The notes: a model not told the origin generated them from the letters alone. A stretch of 64,000 nt of DNA from Wyeomyia smithii (GCF_029784165.1 NC_073695.1:161377622-161441621); one strand, 5' to 3'. Shown: positions 36,661-47,779, counted from the stretch's first letter. Program-made: numbers and translations.

Positions 36661-38891
36661 AAAAATCGCAGGAGGGTTGTGTGCAAAGCCACGACCGCAA
36701 GGTTGAAGTAGAATACTTTATTTAACCCCTAACCGTATTGCGGCTTGTAACATCAAGCGATTTCGTTTGCTCGCTGCTGCGTGTTGCATCATGTTGCAAC
36801 TTAGCAGCTGGGAGACGACGAAATTTTGTTCATGCTGATTGATTGAATCGACTTCACATTAGCTCTGCATAGTCGAACTAACTGCTTTTGTGAGGGTGTT
36901 CTAATAGGGCAGTTTGTTATTCAAAATCGCTTATGCTGATCACAGCCTTTGCGCTGCCCTTACAGTGGGGGGTTACCTCAATAAAGTTAAAATTATACAA
37001 CTGCAACAGAAATTGATTGCATCCCGCACAGAATGTCTGCTTGTGTTGATACCAGAAAATTATTAACCTTCAATTACTTGTTTATTTGTCTTCAAAAAGG
37101 CATTTTGCGGTTCAAAATCGGTTGCTGATCGCAGCCTTTGGGCTGCCCTAACAATGGGGAAATTAAGATACACGGACAACATGCACTGTGGAAGCTATTT
37201 CACATTCAGTGAATTAGACGGGCGCGACAGATTTAAATTGCTAGGATCCAACACAGAACGCTTGCTTGTGTTGTCAAAAATTCAATTCAATGCAATCTTC
37301 ATGCTGCCCCAACACAGGGGGAATAATGGCAGTCTGGCGACACACGCTGAGAAAAACCGCGCTGCTCCTGAGACGTGGTGACCAACCACAGAGCTAGTGC
37401 TGCTGCTAAGGAAGGACGACTGCTGTTGTCGCTGTCTAGAACTATTATGAGCGGCTTCGGCTGAAACTGAGGCTCTTATATAGGCCAAATAGCATGTTTT
37501 CAATTGCAAGGTATATGATTCTGTCGACCGTGCTTGGGAAGCAATCATATAACTACCAATCAGAGGTCGAATTTTTCGTTTTAACAAGGCTTGACTATTT
37601 TCAATAGTACAATAGTGTGAATATTAGAATTACAATTATCGCATTTTGGGATGAATTTTAGAAGATTTTCCAATCTATTGCTGCAAGAACGAAGAAAATC
37701 CATCGAATACTAACCGATTTATTAGCATTTGAAATTGGACATATTTTTCACTTTCTTCGGTTTTAGATTTTCATTTCACATCCCTATGTAGCCGAACTTC
37801 CTGAAAGAAGTATTCTACTTCAAAAAGCATTTTGCGGTTCAAAATCGGTTGCTAATTACAACCTTTGAGCTGCCCTAACATTGGGGGAATTAAGATACAC
37901 GGACAACATGCACTGTGGAAGCTATTTCACATTCAGTAAATTAGACGGGTGCGACAGATTTAAGTTGCTAGGATCCAACACAGAATGCTTGCTTGCGTTG
38001 ACAAAAATTATTAACTTTCAATGACTTGTTTATTTGCCTTCAAAAAGGCATTTTGATTTCCAAAATTGGATTTCCTGATGGCAATCTCCATGCTGCCCCA
38101 ACACGGGGTGAATAATGGCTGTCTGGCGACACACGCTGAGAAAAACCGCGCTGCTCCTGAGACGTGGTGACCAACCACAGGGCTAGTGCTGCTGCTAAGG
38201 AAGGACGACTGCTGTTGTCGCCGTCTGATGCTACGCTATGCATAGCCATGCCACAGTTGTGGCCGCTATACGCTGGCCTAACTGCTGAACAACTGCAACA
38301 CTATCCGTAGCCATGCCACAGTTGTGGCCGCCATTGGTATCCACTGTAACTGCATCTGCTGGCCCTGCTGCTATCGATGGTGAGATCCGCTGGAACTGCT
38401 ACGCCTATCCACAGCCATGCCACAGTTGTGGCCGCTTTCCGCTATCGATGGTACCCACTGCTCGCTCCCGCTGCTGCTAAGGGAGGACTGCTGTCGTCGC
38501 TGTTCAGAACTGTTATGAGCGGCTCCGGCTGAAACAGGCTCTTATATAGGCCAAATAGCATGTTTTCAATTGCAAGGTATATGATTCTGTCGACCGTGCT
38601 TGGGAAGCTGGCATATAACGACCAATCAGGGGTCGAAATTTTCGTTTTGACAAGGCTTGACTATTTTCAATAGTACAATAGTGTGAATAATAAAATTACA
38701 ATTATCGCATTTTGGGAAGAATCTTAGAAGATTTTCCAATCTATTGCTGCAAGAACGAAGGAAATCCATCGAATACTAACCGATTTATTAGCATTTGAAA
38801 TTGGACATATTTTTCACTTTTTTCGGTTTTAGATTTTCATTTCACATCCCTATGTAGCCGAACTTCCTGAGAGAAGTATTCTACTTCAAAA
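36661..38891 (-). mobile_element. E-family element, copy E5 (2,231 bp)
   Basis: Collinear with E4 over the full length, with one visible difference (cta ttg ctg here against ttg ttg near 27520). It interrupts the transposase exactly before the NPIE catalytic segment. Two promoter cassettes (minus-strand TATA near 38541 and 37478), five hairpin heads and the same termini as E4. The near identity implies very recent movement or copying of one E subfamily. Confidence 0.88.
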
Positions 38892-39215
38892 GGACAGTAC
38901 GCCGGAAGAAAAATGGGACTTATGCCAATTGCCCTCAGATATCTAACTATATTCACATCGCAGTGAATTTTTGCGCCATCTAGTATCCAGACAGAATTCA
39001 TACCTGGATATTGCTGGACTTTTGGATTCCTTAAAGCGAATTCTCGACAGTATTCAAAATAAGTAGAACGAGTGAAGGTTCCTTCCGTTGAAAAGCTGTC
39101 AGGAATTCCGTCTAATCCCAAAAAGCACAAAAACGATAGGCGGGGTTTGCGACATATCCCTATTATCAAAGCTTACCTCGTCCAAGAAAACTAGTTGGTA
39201 AATGTCCCACGGAAT

Positions 39216-39895
39216 TAGGGATACCATCTGGTCGAAGTTACAAATCAGGACACCTTTTCTCGGAACAAATTTGACTGAGCCATTCTATTCTTCTAAGTAT
39301 GAGAAAATATAACACATAATATGCGATTTACCCTTTAAAATACAATATAACACTCTTTTATTTACTTACACATAAATACACTCAGTTTTTATTTACGCGG
39401 AGATATGTACCTCGTGGAAAAACGAGTAATTCAAAAATCCTTCCATTTAAAAATCCACGTGAAAAAACCGTTAATTCGAAAATCCGTGTGGAAAATACCG
39501 ATTAAAAAAATGAGTGTATCTCCACTTTTATCAAACCGCTTCGAATTGTTACGCATTAGTAGATGCTTTGAAAATTCAACGCACGTAAACTGTTTCAACT
39601 TAAACTTAACAAATGCCAGATGCTTAATGGTAACAGTCAACGCGTTAACGGATCTTCTTATTACTATACTGAGTTTTGACCAATGGAAAAAAATCGATTG
39701 AAGTGAGCGTTGCGACCTGGAATCGAAAACACTTATTGATCAATTTTCAAAAATTTTGCTTATTAGCTTACAACAAAATTAGATATCTTATGAAAATCAG
39801 GTCAAATGCTATAATATAAAAAATAAATCAGGACGCCCAAATAGGACTCCAAAATCAGGACATGTCCTGCTAAATCAGGACGGATGGTATCCCTA
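39216..39895. mobile_element. 680-bp hAT-like MITE
   Basis: Ends tagggataccatctggtc and complement ggatggtatcccta. The perfect 8-bp duplication cacggaat lies at 39208-39215 and 39896-39903. Repeats of aaatcagga lie just inside both ends. It interrupts the transposase between the AIP and WDIYQL codons; removal restores LLAIPWDIYQLVFLDE. Confidence 0.9.
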
Positions 39896-40359
39896 CACGG
39901 AATGGCTAGTAGCTCACGCACGAATCTAACTATCTTTTCCTCTCGTATTTGGATTGCCCGTCTTTCAACAACCTTCCAGGAGAGTCCGGCTTCGTGGAGG
40001 ATCGAACAAATCAACGAAACACTGATCGTTAGGTGAAACTGTCTCTGAAATCTCTCCTTAGCTTCGTCCAAGAATAAAAGAGGATGTTTCTGGTACAACT
40101 ACACCAGCCAAAATCGTATTGCTGCGGAAAACTTCGTGAAAACCTGGATCCGTTTTTTCCGTCGATAAACACCCTCATCTTCAAGCTTTCTCATCCAAGA
40201 ATAAATTGTGGACAAACCTTTTCCGTAGATTTTCGCAATGTCAGGCTTAGACATTCCCAAGAAATAAAGTCCATATAGGGCATGATAAACGGTATTTGGT
40301 TCTGCTTGGTGTTTCTGAACTGCTTGGAAAATAACGTCAGCTTCCTGGAATGTTTGCAT

Positions 40360-40458
40360 GTGATAGAACTATCGCAATCAATTCCCTAGATAAGTTGTCG
40401 ATAAATACCTTGGGCCGAGCCTCCAGCTTAATTCCGTTTTTCAAAAATCGATTGATGA
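40360..40458. other. junction between transposase and CR1-like remnant
   Basis: Short AT-rich sequence. I looked here for a terminal repeat matching the left side of the 35.1 kb gene and found none. Confidence 0.35.
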
Positions 40459-41545
40459 TTAATTACAAGTATTTGAGTAGCAAATAGTGCTGCAGCGACA
40501 ATACAAAGCGGCATTCATTCGGCGGTATTCATCACTCGATAATTTAAAATTGCGTTTCGTTCCACAGGTTTTCCAACGACGATACTTACGCTGCCAACAA
40601 TTACGTTCTCGTTTAAGTGCACGTAAATGTTGGGTGGACCAGGGAGGGGAAGCGAGTGCCTTCACAAGTGGCAAATTCGAACTTAACCACTGGTACAAAG
40701 TATCGCAAAATATCGCAGCCATATCGTCAACGTTATCTTGCTTGTGTAGAATGGTCCAATTTAGGCTCGTCAGGTAGTCAGTGAAAGCAGTAAAGTCTAG
40801 TTTACGGTAATTTAGCACTCTACATTCTGGTAATGTGCGGCGCGCGGCAGGACGAGAGGTAATACTGCATTTAGCGGGCAACGAAATTGTTAATGCCGGG
40901 TGATGGGGATCTAGTGGCAAAACAAGAGGAGCGACGCAAACATCAGCAACAAATTCTCGATCGGGGGAACAAAAGGCTAAGTCCAATATACGGCCCAGAT
41001 GGTTACGCTCATTATTTGCTTGGCGGGGATTCAAATAGTTCATATCATCGACTAACGCTGAAGCAGCAGCAGAAAGTTGAGATGAACTGGTATACATCAT
41101 ACCGTCATCACCGCAAATCAGAACTACTTCATCGTTCACTGGTCTTTTACCACATAGCTCAACTATTGAGGCAATATGCGAATCGATGACATTAACCAGC
41201 TGGCTTTTGTAAGGAGGAATATACACACCACATATTAACAGTTTTAAACCACGAATTGAGACATGCACGCACACTTGCTCCAAGCAACGCCCATTTATTG
41301 TTCCAGCAATTGAGCTGCTGTGTTCATCCGCAACAGCAATCAAAACACCACCAGCTTTTTTATATCACTATTAAAAATATTGCGATCACAACGGAAAACG
41401 TTATATGAAAATCCAAACAGTTGCATTGAGTTGATGCGGTCGTCAAGTCCGGTCTCTGTCAAGATAATAATATCGTAGTCGCATTCAGACATCGTCAAGT
41501 AAATATCGTCAATTTTAGTCCGTAGGCCTCTTACATTCTCACATT
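40459..41545 (-). pseudogene. CR1-like endonuclease domain (ORF2 N-terminal part)
   Basis: The minus strand starts NVRGLRTKIDDIYLTMSECD and DYDIIILTETGLDD (near 41540-41430) and continues as one long frame from 41343. That frame includes LLICGVYIPPYKSQLV, VVLICGDDG, RILDLAFCSPDREF and DPHHPALTISLP, which are blocks of the APE-type endonuclease. KALASPPWSTQHLRALKRER marks the linker to the RT. It ends in the linker at 40459 without the RT. This is the best preserved endonuclease of this group in the window. Confidence 0.85.
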
Positions 41546-42344
41546 GGTATTAGCAGGAAATCTCATTACCATTACCCTCACCATGCACGTAATCAGCAGG
41601 AGGGAAGGTTAAAGTAAGTCCGTCATCACCGGCGGGGCCGTAACAAGCAAGCGATTCGGGTTTTTTGGACGATCAACAAATTCACGGAATAACATACCGA
41701 CAGGCCAAGACGATGGATTTAATGCATTCAGTTTCAAGTCTGGATCTAGACCGATTTTATAGGACACGAATGACATGTTGGAGACGTCTTTCCCTTTGGG
41801 AACGAGTCGTATCACATCCAATGGACCAGTAATATTCAAACAGCGGGACACAATTTTCTGTACGTCACTGTCTGTTAGTAGCGGATTCAAGCGTGAAAGA
41901 TAAAGCCAAAATTTGTTGATGTTGGGAGCAATCGAGGGAACAGAGAGATCATTCAAATCAATAGCGTTTGTGCCACAATCGGACTGGATATCTGCGATCA
42001 CATTTTCATCAATGTGCCTACGTTTCATAGTGCGCACACTGTTTCCAAAGCTGCAAAAACGTGATCGAAATTATTTTGACCCAAAAAACTTGATTTTAGA
42101 ACCACAGTGCCTTCAGCAAAGTTATTCCATTAATTATTCTCCATGTTATAGAAGTTACAATTTTGTGAATAATCCACATAACAGTGAAAAGCGAATTTTG
42201 CTTTTCTCATTTTTGCATATAAAAATTCATCGTGTTCGGCATAGTTGTAGCACATTTCATAAGAAACAACTCTGTCAAAGACACCATACTTCTATCTGTC
42301 TGATTAAATGGACTTATGTGGAGTTTTCATCAGATTACCACTAA

Positions 42345-42740
42345 AAATCAGTTTTTCAATATAACTTTCAATAGTGATTTTCTATAATTTTTCAATGTTC
42401 TACAATGTTGTTAGTTATAACAAAACAAACAATGTCTGCGAAGAAAGTTTATTTTTATCTTACATATTTCTCTGGTTATTGGCGTTTTTTATTATAACAA
42501 TGCAATAATTTACTAACAGATATCTTCAAAATCTGCAAATATCTGCAGACAGTTTATATCTGTAAGTAAATTGGTGCATTATTTTAATAAAAATCTTCAA
42601 TAACTAAATAATTATAAGAGACAAAAATAAGCTTTCTTCGGTGAACTCGTGTGTTTTATTTAACCGAAAAACATTGTAGAACATTTAAAAATTTAAAAAA
42701 AATCACTATAAAAAGTTATATTGGAAAAAATATTTTTAGG
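42345..42740. repeat. inverted repeat (fold-back) within the CACACTG element
   Basis: tttttcaatataactttcaa and ttcaatgttctacaatg (42350-42410) are inverted near 42672-42735 (cattgtagaacattta, agttatattggaaaaa). Arms are about 70 bp around an AT-rich loop. Confidence 0.65.
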
Positions 42741-42837
42741 GGCAATCTGAAGGAATCTTAACAATAGCTTAATTGAATTGGTAGATAGAAATATGGTGTC
42801 TTCAACAAAGTTGTTTGTTATAAAATATGCTAAAACT

Positions 42838-43760
42838 TTCGGGACGGGACACGAGGCATATGGACGCTAGGCATATGGATGTTAGGCATAGTATGCTAGG
42901 CATACAGACGCGAGGCATAATGGATGTGAGGCATAATGGATACGAGGCATACTGCCAAAAGGCATAACGGACGCGAGGCCGAATGGACACAAGGCCGAAT
43001 GGACGCGAGGCCGAATGGACGCAAGGCCGAATGGACGCGAGGCCGAATGCGATGTTGTATGATCGCATGAGATCCAATTATGTAGTTCAGGTGTTATTAT
43101 ATTCCTAAAGAGTTTAAGTTGGGTATAATACTTTTCTTGAAATCATGCGGCGAAGACGCATAATCGAGGGCAAGGAAACGAGGCGGTACTAAGCCGCCGT
43201 GGTTTCCGCAGTCCGAGTCGGCCGCCGACCCGCCGTCGGAAGCGGCGGCCTCTCGCACCCAAACGACTGATCTACTGGTTTACTAGGTCTACTCAAACAG
43301 AGTTTTCTTCCCTTAGTTAAGTCCGAACGAGCGGTAGCGAGTAAGGACAGCATTCGCTCGAACAGCGAGTCGGCCGAAGGCCGCGAGTGTATTGCTTTTC
43401 AAATGACCCTTTGAAGCGAAATACATGTTATTGAATGCTGTGATGATGATGACGATAATAACATATTCCGCATCACTTCCCCTTTGCCTTGTGTCCTTTC
43501 GGCCTTGTATCCATTCGCCCTCGCGACCATTCGGCCTCGCGTCCATTCGGCCTCGCGTCCATTCGGCCTCGCGTCCATTTGGCCTCGCGTCCATTTGGCC
43601 TCGCGTCCATTTGGCCTCGCGTCCATTCGGCCTCGCGTCCATTCGGCCTCGCGTCCATTCGGCCTGGCGTCCAGATGCCTCGTGTCCGTATGCCTGCCGT
43701 CCATTATGCCTAGCGTACTATGCCTCGCGTCCGTATGCCTCGCTCCTGTATGCTTAACGG
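42838..43760. mobile_element. fold-back element with 16-bp minisatellite arms, copy 1
   Basis: The left arm (42845-43050) is built of 16-bp units of the type aggccgaatggacgcg with aggcataatgga variants. The right arm (43485-43745) is the same array inverted. Between them lies a GC-rich core (43145-43400) with gcggcgaagacgcataatcg and gtccgaacgagcggtagcga words. The core is shared with the element at 60952-61826, whose arms use a different 16-bp unit. Open frames across the arms have a period of 16 codons (48 bp) in every frame and are not genes. The overall design recalls Drosophila Foldback elements. Confidence 0.75.
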
Positions 43761-44015
43761 GGTGTCATCACTGGAGATACTATGGCTCTAAAATCAAGTT
43801 TTCTGGTTCAAAATAATTTCGATCACGTTTTTGCAGCTTTGGAAACAGTGTGGTGCGGTTAGACCAAACAAGCGTTTTTGGTGTGGGTACAGGCCAATCT
43901 AGCTGCTGCTTGATTGATAATTTATCAATTTTTTTGTTCAGCGCTTCAACTACGTCGGAAAGTTGCTGGACTTTAGCTGGTAAGTCAGTTGAGTTTGGTA
44001 GTATTGGTGCAAATA

Positions 44016-44865
44016 TCTCAAATACCTTATTTTATTTATTTTATTTTAAAATATATTTGTTTTATTTTAAAATATTTGAAGGAGGTTAAAGTTCGAAATG
44101 ATTAATTTCTGTTTTTTGTTTTACAAGTTTTACAAGCCAACAATTACATTCACTGTGTTACGAAGACAGCTTATATACGTGAGAATATTATTTGTTAAGT
44201 TGAAAACAAAAATAGATCATCTAACAATGTTGAAATGTGAAACAAATTCTGAATAGATCCCAGTGAATCGACAAAATATTCAGAAGCATTCACTGTATCT
44301 TTTTTTTCTCTGTGTGGACTCATCATGATACGCTTTTTTGATATATCCGTGCTTGTGTGTGAGAGTTTACCCTTTCATTTCAAGCTTACTGCTCTACTAT
44401 ACCGAGCCTCTTTTCTATATCCTACCAATATCGCCAAATTACAATTCCCTGAACTGAGGCTACACCTAACGTTCCTCTCTGGCCAGGTTTATTCTAAGAG
44501 GGACTTATTATGTCAAGAGAAAGGAGTCTGTATCTTAAGCTTATATAAATTTGTATTTACAGAAATCTACTCTTTCGATCACGATCATTTAGTGAAAATC
44601 GAAGATAAAAAGCAAAAAAAAATCTTATGACCGGTGCAAACATGCTCAATTCTTGTTGAGTAGTATATGTTTTTTTAAGGTAACCATATTCATGAGGTAA
44701 ACTTTTAATCACTATCAACGCAGCAGCATTGCAGTTTTTCCTTGATTTCACGGAAATAGAAGTCGTGTACCACTGCAATGATAGACGACGAGAGACTAAC
44801 GGCGCTCTGCTCCACATAATATGTATATACTGTACGGTATTGTTGTCTGTACGGTATTGTTGAAT
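44016..44865. other. unassigned intronic sequence
   Basis: AT-rich repeats (tattttattttaaaatat, 44025-44080) followed by sequence with open frames but no recognised domain. Confidence 0.4.
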
Positions 44866-45057
44866 CTCCCAGATGGTCTCGAGGTACGATGCTGGCCTAA
44901 CAAGCCAGTCGTCGTGAGTTCGAGTCTCGGCTCGGGAGAGACTGTTTGTGTCAGTAGGACCGTAGCGCTAGCCCTGCTATTGTCCTGTACACTAAACAGT
45001 CGGCTGCGAAGTCTGTGTATAAATAAACTGAAGGTCAAGTTCCGAATCGGAATGTAG
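44866..45057 (+). mobile_element. short tRNA-related SINE
   Basis: tctcccagatggtctcgagg starts a tRNA-like head with a B-box-like gagttcgagtctc (near 44917). A roughly 120-bp body follows, ending near aatcggaatgtagc. It differs in sequence from the SINEs at 3.9 and 22.1 kb. Upstream a 17-bp word ending ggtattgttg is directly repeated (44832-44868); attgttg also follows the 3' end near 45069 and may be the target duplication. Confidence 0.65.
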
Positions 45058-45550
45058 CACCAAGCCCGATTGTTGCTTTTACCAGCATGTTTTCTTTCAA
45101 GACATCAGTTTTTATTATGCTCTGACAGCAGGTTTAGAAATTGTTCAAGTAAAAGGCTTGTTTCAAAACTTTTCGAAAGATTTTTACCTTCATGGAAGCA
45201 AACTTAAATCGACTTGTTGGGACGGGGGAACTCTGTCCATTTCTTTTTTTTATATTGATACAGAGAATATCACAGGGAATGGTTGGTGTCCATTCGTCTG
45301 TGCTAGGAATGCTCGCGTGTGATTGGTCACTTGTTCGTGTAAATTTCCTTGTAACTGTTTATCAATTTTTACCGTTGAGCAGTGAGATAATAATGATGAC
45401 TAGCGTGATATAAAATTGTTACACATTTTATCTATCCAACAATATATTGGTTATTGTTATCCACCATGCGGTTATGCTGTTATTATCATTTGAAATCTGA
45501 CGTAACATTTGCCAGTTACGTTTCCTATTTTACAGAATGCATCCCAGTAT
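45058..45550. other. no recognised feature
   Basis: No gene, TIR or repeat recognised in this intronic stretch. Confidence 0.4.
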
Positions 45551-45845
45551 AGAAAAAAAAAGACGTAGTCCCACGTCAAAGGAGACTTTTTAGAGACTAG
45601 CTTTAAAATAGAGACCAATAGAGTGCCTGTAAATATATAGAGTGGCGACACTGTCAAAATTGGAATAAAAATTATCTGTCAGTGTCATTCCAATTGAGCA
45701 AACAACCTATTAAACACGTGTGGGGAAAAGAAAAAGGATGTTCAGTGTTACCAGCGTTACATTGGATGGCACGGCGCCACTATAGTTATATATAGGCACT
45801 CTAGAGACCAAGTCTCTAAAGAGAGACCTGCTACCAGCCCTGGGT
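45551..45845. mobile_element. hAT-like MITE remnant holding another MITE
   Basis: The right end, complement cagggctggtagcaggtctc (near 45842), and internal gtctctaaag/agagac repeats resemble a hAT-type MITE terminus. The left end is not resolved. The MITE at 45619-45803 is inserted in it. Confidence 0.45.
45619..45803. mobile_element. 185-bp hAT-like MITE
   Basis: Ends tagagtgcctgtaaatatat and complement tatatataggcactcta, with inner cgccac / gtggcg arms. The 8-bp duplication gagaccaa is at 45611-45618 and 45804-45811. Confidence 0.85.
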
Positions 45846-46029
45846 CGTGTTTCGGATATCCTCCCTCCTATTTTCTCATTAGAAAGCAATGCGAGAACAT
45901 GTCATAAAATTTTGACAGTATTCTAGTTAAGGTATATACAATGAAAAAATTCTGAATATCAATTACATTTCTGTTGCTTCTGACGTAAACCACGAATTTG
46001 TTCGTAAAAAGTATTTTTATTTATTACAG

Positions 46030-46146
46030 TTTCATCAAACTATTAAAACGTACCTGAATGACAGAATCTGGCAGTTCTATTTCTATGTGAGCAAAACATG
46101 GCCTAAGGATCCAATTTGCTTACATTTTCCTGGATGTACATTAACT
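46030..46146 (+). CDS. host gene, second exon (GNAT-like protein)
   Basis: An acceptor (ttattacag, ending 46029), 39 codons in phase 0, and a strong donor (ACT|gtaagt at 46147). The peptide is FHQTIKTYLNDRIWQFYFY followed by VSKTWPKDPICLHFPGC and TLT. Joined to the exon at 24054-24155 it reads SVKFHQTIKTYL across the junction. The whole looks like the N-terminal domain of insect glycine N-acyltransferase-like proteins (family recollection, not a search). There are no stops or frameshifts, unlike the TE sequence on both sides, which supports selection. The following exons must lie beyond this window or remain unrecognised. Confidence 0.75.
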
Positions 46147-46319
46147 GTAAGTATGCCTGTGATAATATATTTATTCATTTAAATATTTCGTTACTGAAAA
46201 AGGTCTAGTTACCACCTAGTTTACTATTCTCTTTCATAACATTATTTTGACAAGTCACAATGTAATAAACAAAATAATGTTTTATGGAGGTAGTTATATT
46301 TTTTTCGGTCTAGTTCCGC

Positions 46320-46560
46320 CGCTGATGTTGTGCCAATCTCCGAAGCCCGAGGAGGCGACGCCACCCAGGACGCTAACCTATGACCCGTTGATAAACGTAC
46401 CGGTGGCAACGGCTTTTTTCCTCATGCGATAGATGGCATGATCCCAGAGATTTTTCGCCTCAGAAAATCTGCCAGTGTCGGCTAGAATTAAATCTAGAGC
46501 AGTTGGGTTGGTTGTGAGTGGATCACGACACCCCACAACCATCGACACCTATGTTTCAGT
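46320..46560 (-). mobile_element. tRNA-related SINE, partial copy
   Basis: The minus strand matches the body of the SINE at 22123-22481: words equivalent to gtggttgtgagtggatcacg, ctgagg..aaaaatctctgggatca and catcgcatgagg. Both the tRNA-like head and the A tail are incomplete. Confidence 0.75.
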
Positions 46561-46699
46561 GATCGACACTCACCACAGGCACAGATACCATCTCTCCTGA
46601 GCCCAATACGACGGAGATACGCGGCTTATCCATAGTGCTTGAACATAAGCCGAAACATGATGCAAATGAAATCTTGACCTACATCCAAAACCCTTGAAC

Positions 46700-47490
46700 C
46701 ACGGGTTGTTCGAAACCTTTGGGATAATACAATGTAACCACCTTACCAGTTCTCTTTTAATTCAAGGATTTGTTATGCTAACCTTAACCAATGAGCTTTC
46801 TCATTGTCCAGTATCAAGCAGTGAGAAGGGACCCACACTAAGATAAAGATTTTTCGGATAAAGCACTAAAATGTTCCCGTATTTGCCACAGAAAATACGG
46901 AGAGTGCTAAACATCTTTCATCGATCAGAGAGCCTCAATAGAACTGAGATTGTCCGTAAAGCTGAAATAATTGTTCGTGTGCATTTTTCGATAACCTCTA
47001 GGGTATACTAAATTACAGCGAACTCTGCTAAGTAAACAAAAGCTGTATTATCGAGTTTATAGGAGACGGTTAAATGGTCATTGAAGTTACCGAAACCATT
47101 GGACCGTCAGCGTAGAATATGTTGTCGCAGTTGATGTTCTTATATTTATTGGTAAATATTGAAGATCTGCTGCACGCGTAAATGATCCGGGATTTCCCGA
47201 GTTTCTTCTATCATGGAATCGACAAACATAGTAGAATCAGAAATGTTAGATAAGTTGGCACGATTTGGAGTAATCAAAGAAAGAATAACAATTTGGAACA
47301 TATGATTGAAATACAATATCATGAAACGGGTTTGAGAATTAAGTTCGACTATCATTTCAATATTTTCAATCACCGGTCGGTTCAAGACCTCACATTTGAT
47401 AAGAATACGGGAAAACGGGCTCCAGGAGCAGTCTCTCAAACTCATCGTGAACGTCGTCTGCGTGCAACCTAAGACGCCTTATTGCAGTAG
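46700..47490 (-). pseudogene. LOA-type ORF2 fragment (connection and RNase H)
   Basis: The minus strand reads TMSLRDCSWSPFSRILIKCE and VIENIEMIVELNSQTRFMIL, the segment after the RT in the LOA element at 51-56 kb. It then has FYADG (RNase H first Asp), VYLAEFAVI and a broken continuation. Several frameshifts and stops. It lies on the 3' side of the C-terminal fragment at 48.0-48.5 kb in an order that does not fit a single element, so it is a separate copy. Confidence 0.7.
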
Positions 47491-47779
47491 TTTTTTTTAT
47501 ACTCTAATATTTATTTAGGCCCAACCGCAAAGCCGAATATCTTTTGGAGTAGGGAAAAGCCAGCTTGAGTAGAGCCTGTATCCCGACTGCTCCTCCTCAA
47601 ACAGGCATAAAAACCCTCTCATCTTTTCTGTTTTAAGAATACAATTTAAAAATACATGTCATTTAAACCTACGGCTAAGAATAACATTAAAGTTCTTCTC
47701 TGTATGAGTAAATATTAATTCTTAATACTATTCGTTGAGGTGTGATGGTTCCTTATCTCTTGGAAATCAAAATCTTATA

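Larger units (their letters stand above)
36540..40359 (-). pseudogene. IS630/Tc1-type DDE transposase, interrupted twice
   Basis: Minus-strand pieces in order. 40359-39896: helix-turn-helix region (GMSKPDIAKIYGKGLSTIYS) and SILHEAGLSWKVVERR. 39215-38892: IPWDIYQLVFLDEVSFDNRD with the first catalytic Asp, then after a small lesion RKPRLSFLCFLGLDGI and SVWILDGAKIHCD with the second Asp, ending PIFLPAYCP. 36660-36540: NPIEVIFGLVKKRLQ with the catalytic Glu. The D-to-E spacing is 33-34 residues. All three catalytic residues survive, but insertions at 39216-39895 and 36661-38891 and a frameshift destroy it. Similar proteins are known from several eukaryotes including oomycetes (from memory). Confidence 0.8.
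42035..43852. mobile_element. 1.8-kb element with CACACTG termini and 5-bp duplication
   Basis: Inverted termini of at least 60 bp starting cacactgtttccaaagctgc (42035) and ending with its complement (43852). Flanked by gtgcg (42030-42034 and 43853-43857). A GC-rich 5-bp duplication with a CAC-type end recalls Transib elements, whose ends are CACWRTG-like; the fifth base does not fit well, so the assignment is tentative. It carries a fold-back element and a 16-bp-repeat element inside. No transposase. Confidence 0.75.
41609..44015 (-). pseudogene. CR1-like ORF1, interrupted by 1.8-kb element
   Basis: The upstream part (44015-43853) reads STDLPAKVQQLSDVVEALNK, a coiled-coil-like segment, then PVPTPKTLVWSN. 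After the inserted element (42035-43852) it continues RTMKRRHIDENVIADIQSDC, IDLNDLSVPSI and a C-terminal domain with NKFWLYLSRLNPLLTDSDVQ and SFVSYKIGLDPDLKLN, ending at 41609. Removing the element restores WSNRTMKRRH in frame, matching VWSNKNLKRRR of the copy at 23 kb. The PHD-like N-terminus is missing at the 5' truncation near 44015. Confidence 0.85.

Noticed and set aside
43313..43816. Several overlapping open frames with Arg/Pro/Ser-rich repeats
   Set aside because: They follow a 16-bp DNA minisatellite that is open in several frames on both strands; the repeat, not selection, keeps them open.
28654..44015. One CR1-like element split by 30.1-40.4 kb
   Set aside because: Tempting because EN (40.5 kb) and RT (30.0 kb) are on the same strand in the right order, but both pieces contain the linker LS-DE-R segment, so they overlap and probably derive from two copies. 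No target duplication found.
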